Source: Lachnospira sp. UBA2821 (GTDB lineage: Bacteria; Bacillota; Clostridia; Lachnospirales; Lachnospiraceae). Taken from it: a DNA stretch of 45,054 nucleotides. The notes under the pieces are model-generated. The model searched no databases. It was not told the origin of the DNA and saw only the letters and a program-made list of their open reading frames with translations. Both the position numbers and the translations under genes were made by a program. Of this stretch, positions 43,762 to 45,054 are shown one piece after another. The number at the start of each line of letters is the position of its first letter. Position 1 is the first letter of the stretch. The stretch is taken from the NCBI GenBank assembly GCA_002351535.1, contig DEGR01000006.1, positions 1-45,054 on the forward strand, given 5' to 3'.

Positions 43762-44001
43762 TTAATATATGTCTAATGAATCTTCCGCATCTACCCACAT
43801 CTGCATATTCCCATCCAGATATAATCGTGCATATTCAAGCGGTTCATCAATGGCAAGTGCATTTAATGCACAATCTGATCCGGGTGTAGTCTTTAAATTC
43901 TTTTCTGCCTCCCAACAGTCAATGCGGAGCATATAGCCAGCACTGGTATATACATCAATGCTGTTTCTGTATGGATTGTATTCTGCAAATATCGTTCTCA
44001 T
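43762..44001 (-). CDS. small protein, DUF6061-like
   Basis: 79 aa, acidic, no membrane segment. It begins MRTIFAEYNPYRNSIDVYTS and ends DEPLEYARLYLDGNMQMWVD, which resembles DUF6061 proteins (short proteins with an EPL-YA-L-L-G end) often found on Clostridial mobile elements. The assignment is from memory. The ATG at 44001 has an AAGGAG site. Function unknown; its location in the accessory region fits mobile-element cargo. Confidence 0.6.
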   Translation of the reverse strand: MRTIFAEYNPYRNSIDVYTSAGYMLRIDCWEAEKNLKTTPGSDCALNALAIDEPLEYARLYLDGNMQMWVDAEDSLDIY

Positions 44002-44115
44002 CGTATTGAATCTCCTTATCGTTCAATCAATCATTTGTTACAAAAATCAGAAGCATTTCAATCAGTTCACCATGTTACTTTTATTTTGTGTTATACTGTT
44101 TTATAAGATTTTTTT
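44002..44115. other. intergenic, upstream part of the ~420-bp gap before the LOG gene
   Basis: AT-rich, containing the presumed promoter region of the DUF6061-like gene on the minus strand. Nothing else that I can support. The rest of this gap is the tandem hairpin repeat and the leader of the LOG-family gene. Confidence 0.35.
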
Positions 44116-44219
44116 GGTCTTCGCTGCCGCTCCGGTCGGCACAGAGCAGAGGTCCACCGGACCTCTTGTGGTCTTCGCTTCGCTACGGTCGGTGCAAAGC
44201 GGACATCCACTGGATGTCC
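44116..44219. repeat. two tandem 50-bp hairpin repeats
   Basis: Copies at 44116-44165 and 44170-44219 share GGTCTTCGCT..CGGTCGG at the start and each ends in a hairpin: GAGGTCC-ACC-GGACCTC in the first, GGACATCC-ACT-GGATGTCC in the second. The stems differ but stay paired, so base-pairing is conserved. GC content is well above the surroundings. Similar hairpin-ended repeats are, to my knowledge, common between genes in Lachnospiraceae. It contains no gene. Confidence 0.75.
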
Positions 44220-44424
44220 TGCACCCTTGTATTTGCCCTTATCAGAGTTCGTAAACACTGATGGGACGATATAACACAAGGGAAACAATAAGGGAAAGTT
44301 CACCTGCAATAAATTCAGCGTTTTCAAGGGTTTGCAGAGAATTTAATAACAAAATATAACAGTTATTATAAAATCTCTTTAAAACAGGTGAAATCTCAAT
44401 CGGAATTTGTGGAGGAAATTTTTA

Positions 44425-44961
44425 ATGAATATTACAGTTTATCTTGGCGCAAACGAAGGAAATGACCCATGCTTACGAAAAGCAGTTGAGGAATTGGGAA
44501 CATGGATAGGAAACAGCGGAAATGCGCTAATATATGGTGGCTCCAAATCTGGATTGATGGGTGCAATTGCGGACAGTGTTTTGAACGCTGGAGGTGAAGT
44601 AACAGGAGTTGAGCCGAATTTTTTTATTGAAAATGAATATCAGCATGACGGCTTAACCAAGTTAATCGTGACAAAAGATATGACGGAGCGCAAAAATAAA
44701 ATGATTGAGTTGGGTGAAGCTTTTATTGCCTTCCCTGGTGGTACCGGAACATTGGAGGAAATTGCAGAGGTAATGTCGAAGGTATCTTTAAAACAACTGG
44801 ATAACTCTTGCATTCTCTATAACCTGAATGGTTACTACGATGATTTGAAATCACTTCTGAATCATATGATTGAAAAAGGGCTGTCATCCAAAGAACGACA
44901 GGAAGGAATTTATTTTGGCGAAAATCTCGACGATATAAAACGAATTTTGAAATTAGCATAA
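44425..44961 (+). CDS. LOG family protein (TIGR00730-type)
   Basis: 178 aa Rossmann-type protein of the Lonely Guy family. Marks: ITVYLGANEGNDP at the start, IYGGSKSGLMGAIADSVL, VTKDMTERKNKMIELGEAFI and FPGGTGTLEE, the catalytic PGGxGTxxE motif. Family enzymes cleave nucleoside 5'-monophosphates to base and ribose-5-phosphate (cytokinin activation in plants, nucleotide salvage-like roles in bacteria). I chose ATG 44425 because GTGGAGG lies upstream of it. It is a single gene, last in the window, with no clear terminator in the 90 bp that remain. Confidence 0.93.
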   Translation: MNITVYLGANEGNDPCLRKAVEELGTWIGNSGNALIYGGSKSGLMGAIADSVLNAGGEVTGVEPNFFIENEYQHDGLTKLIVTKDMTERKNKMIELGEAFIAFPGGTGTLEEIAEVMSKVSLKQLDNSCILYNLNGYYDDLKSLLNHMIEKGLSSKERQEGIYFGENLDDIKRILKLA

Positions 44962-45054
44962 CTTTGTGTATGCACAGGTAAATGACGTTGTACTTGTGAA
45001 AAATAGAGAGGATGCATCCCGACAACTTCAAGTTTGTAGGTATTCTAACCTAAC

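Noticed and set aside
44116..44219. CRISPR array
   Set aside because: Two adjacent imperfect copies with no spacers.
44091..44327. Frames on both strands over the tandem hairpin repeat
   Set aside because: They are explained by the two 50-bp repeats and have no proper start sites.
39789..44424. Complete integrative element with att sites
   Set aside because: No integrase, relaxase or conjugation genes, and I found no matching direct repeats at the two sides; only fragments remain.

Overview
The window looks like chromosomal DNA of a motile Firmicute of the Lachnospiraceae (Lachnospira / [Eubacterium] eligens, Roseburia or Butyrivibrio type). The basis is low GC, strong GGAGG-type ribosome binding sites, a large Bacillus-type SRP RNA, two methyl-accepting chemotaxis proteins, Ig-like (BIG_2) secreted proteins, several cyclic-di-GMP turnover proteins and many short lineage-specific proteins. 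The genus is inferred from gene style only; there is no rRNA or tRNA here to anchor it.

Layout. 1-7.1 kb: two chemotaxis receptors flank a sigma-70-like protein that lacks region 4, a small zinc-ribbon protein, a membrane-anchored unknown protein and a tail-anchored coiled-coil protein built from ten 19-residue repeats. 7.1-12.3 kb: a DMT-family exporter, then a complete fructose operon (DeoR-type regulator, 1-phosphofructokinase, PTS IIABC) with a perfect promoter overlapped by repeated operator-like sites, ending in a tiny FeoB-associated-type Cys-rich membrane protein. 12.3-19 kb: cell-surface genes, namely a BMP-family binding protein, two BIG_2 proteins, a trigger-factor-like lipoprotein foldase, a CapA-type lipoprotein and a relic of an alpha-oxoamine synthase gene. 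19.2-23.8 kb: an EAL phosphodiesterase followed by a large exported protein. 23.9-32.7 kb: housekeeping genes (metG, tatD-type DNase, rsmA, tadA) mixed with a degenerate HD-GYP protein, a DUF342/FapA-like protein and a GNAT acetyltransferase. 33.2-39.8 kb: aroA, SRP RNA, an unusual HD-GYP plus GNAT fusion, a family 2 glycosyltransferase and an RlmI-like methyltransferase. 39.8-45 kb: an accessory region with decayed pieces (5'-truncated HxlR regulator, fragment of an integrative-element protein, broken acyl-CoA dehydrogenase) beside apparently intact DUF1989, LysR, DUF6061-like and LOG-family genes.

The most unusual non-coding signal is a fold-back element at 32653-33186. Its two ends are perfect 17-bp inverted repeats, and most of its roughly 530 bp can pair arm to arm. 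It fits exactly between the stop codons of two convergent genes. A 140-bp relative with the same kind of termini and the same internal core sits between another convergent pair at 1585-1724. A second palindromic repeat lies between metG and tatD, and a tandem 50-bp hairpin repeat lies upstream of the LOG gene.

Functional threads: c-di-GMP breakdown (one intact-looking EAL, one intact-looking HD-GYP and one degenerate HD-GYP, with no intact GGDEF in the window), chemotaxis, cell-surface protein export and folding, and fructose uptake.
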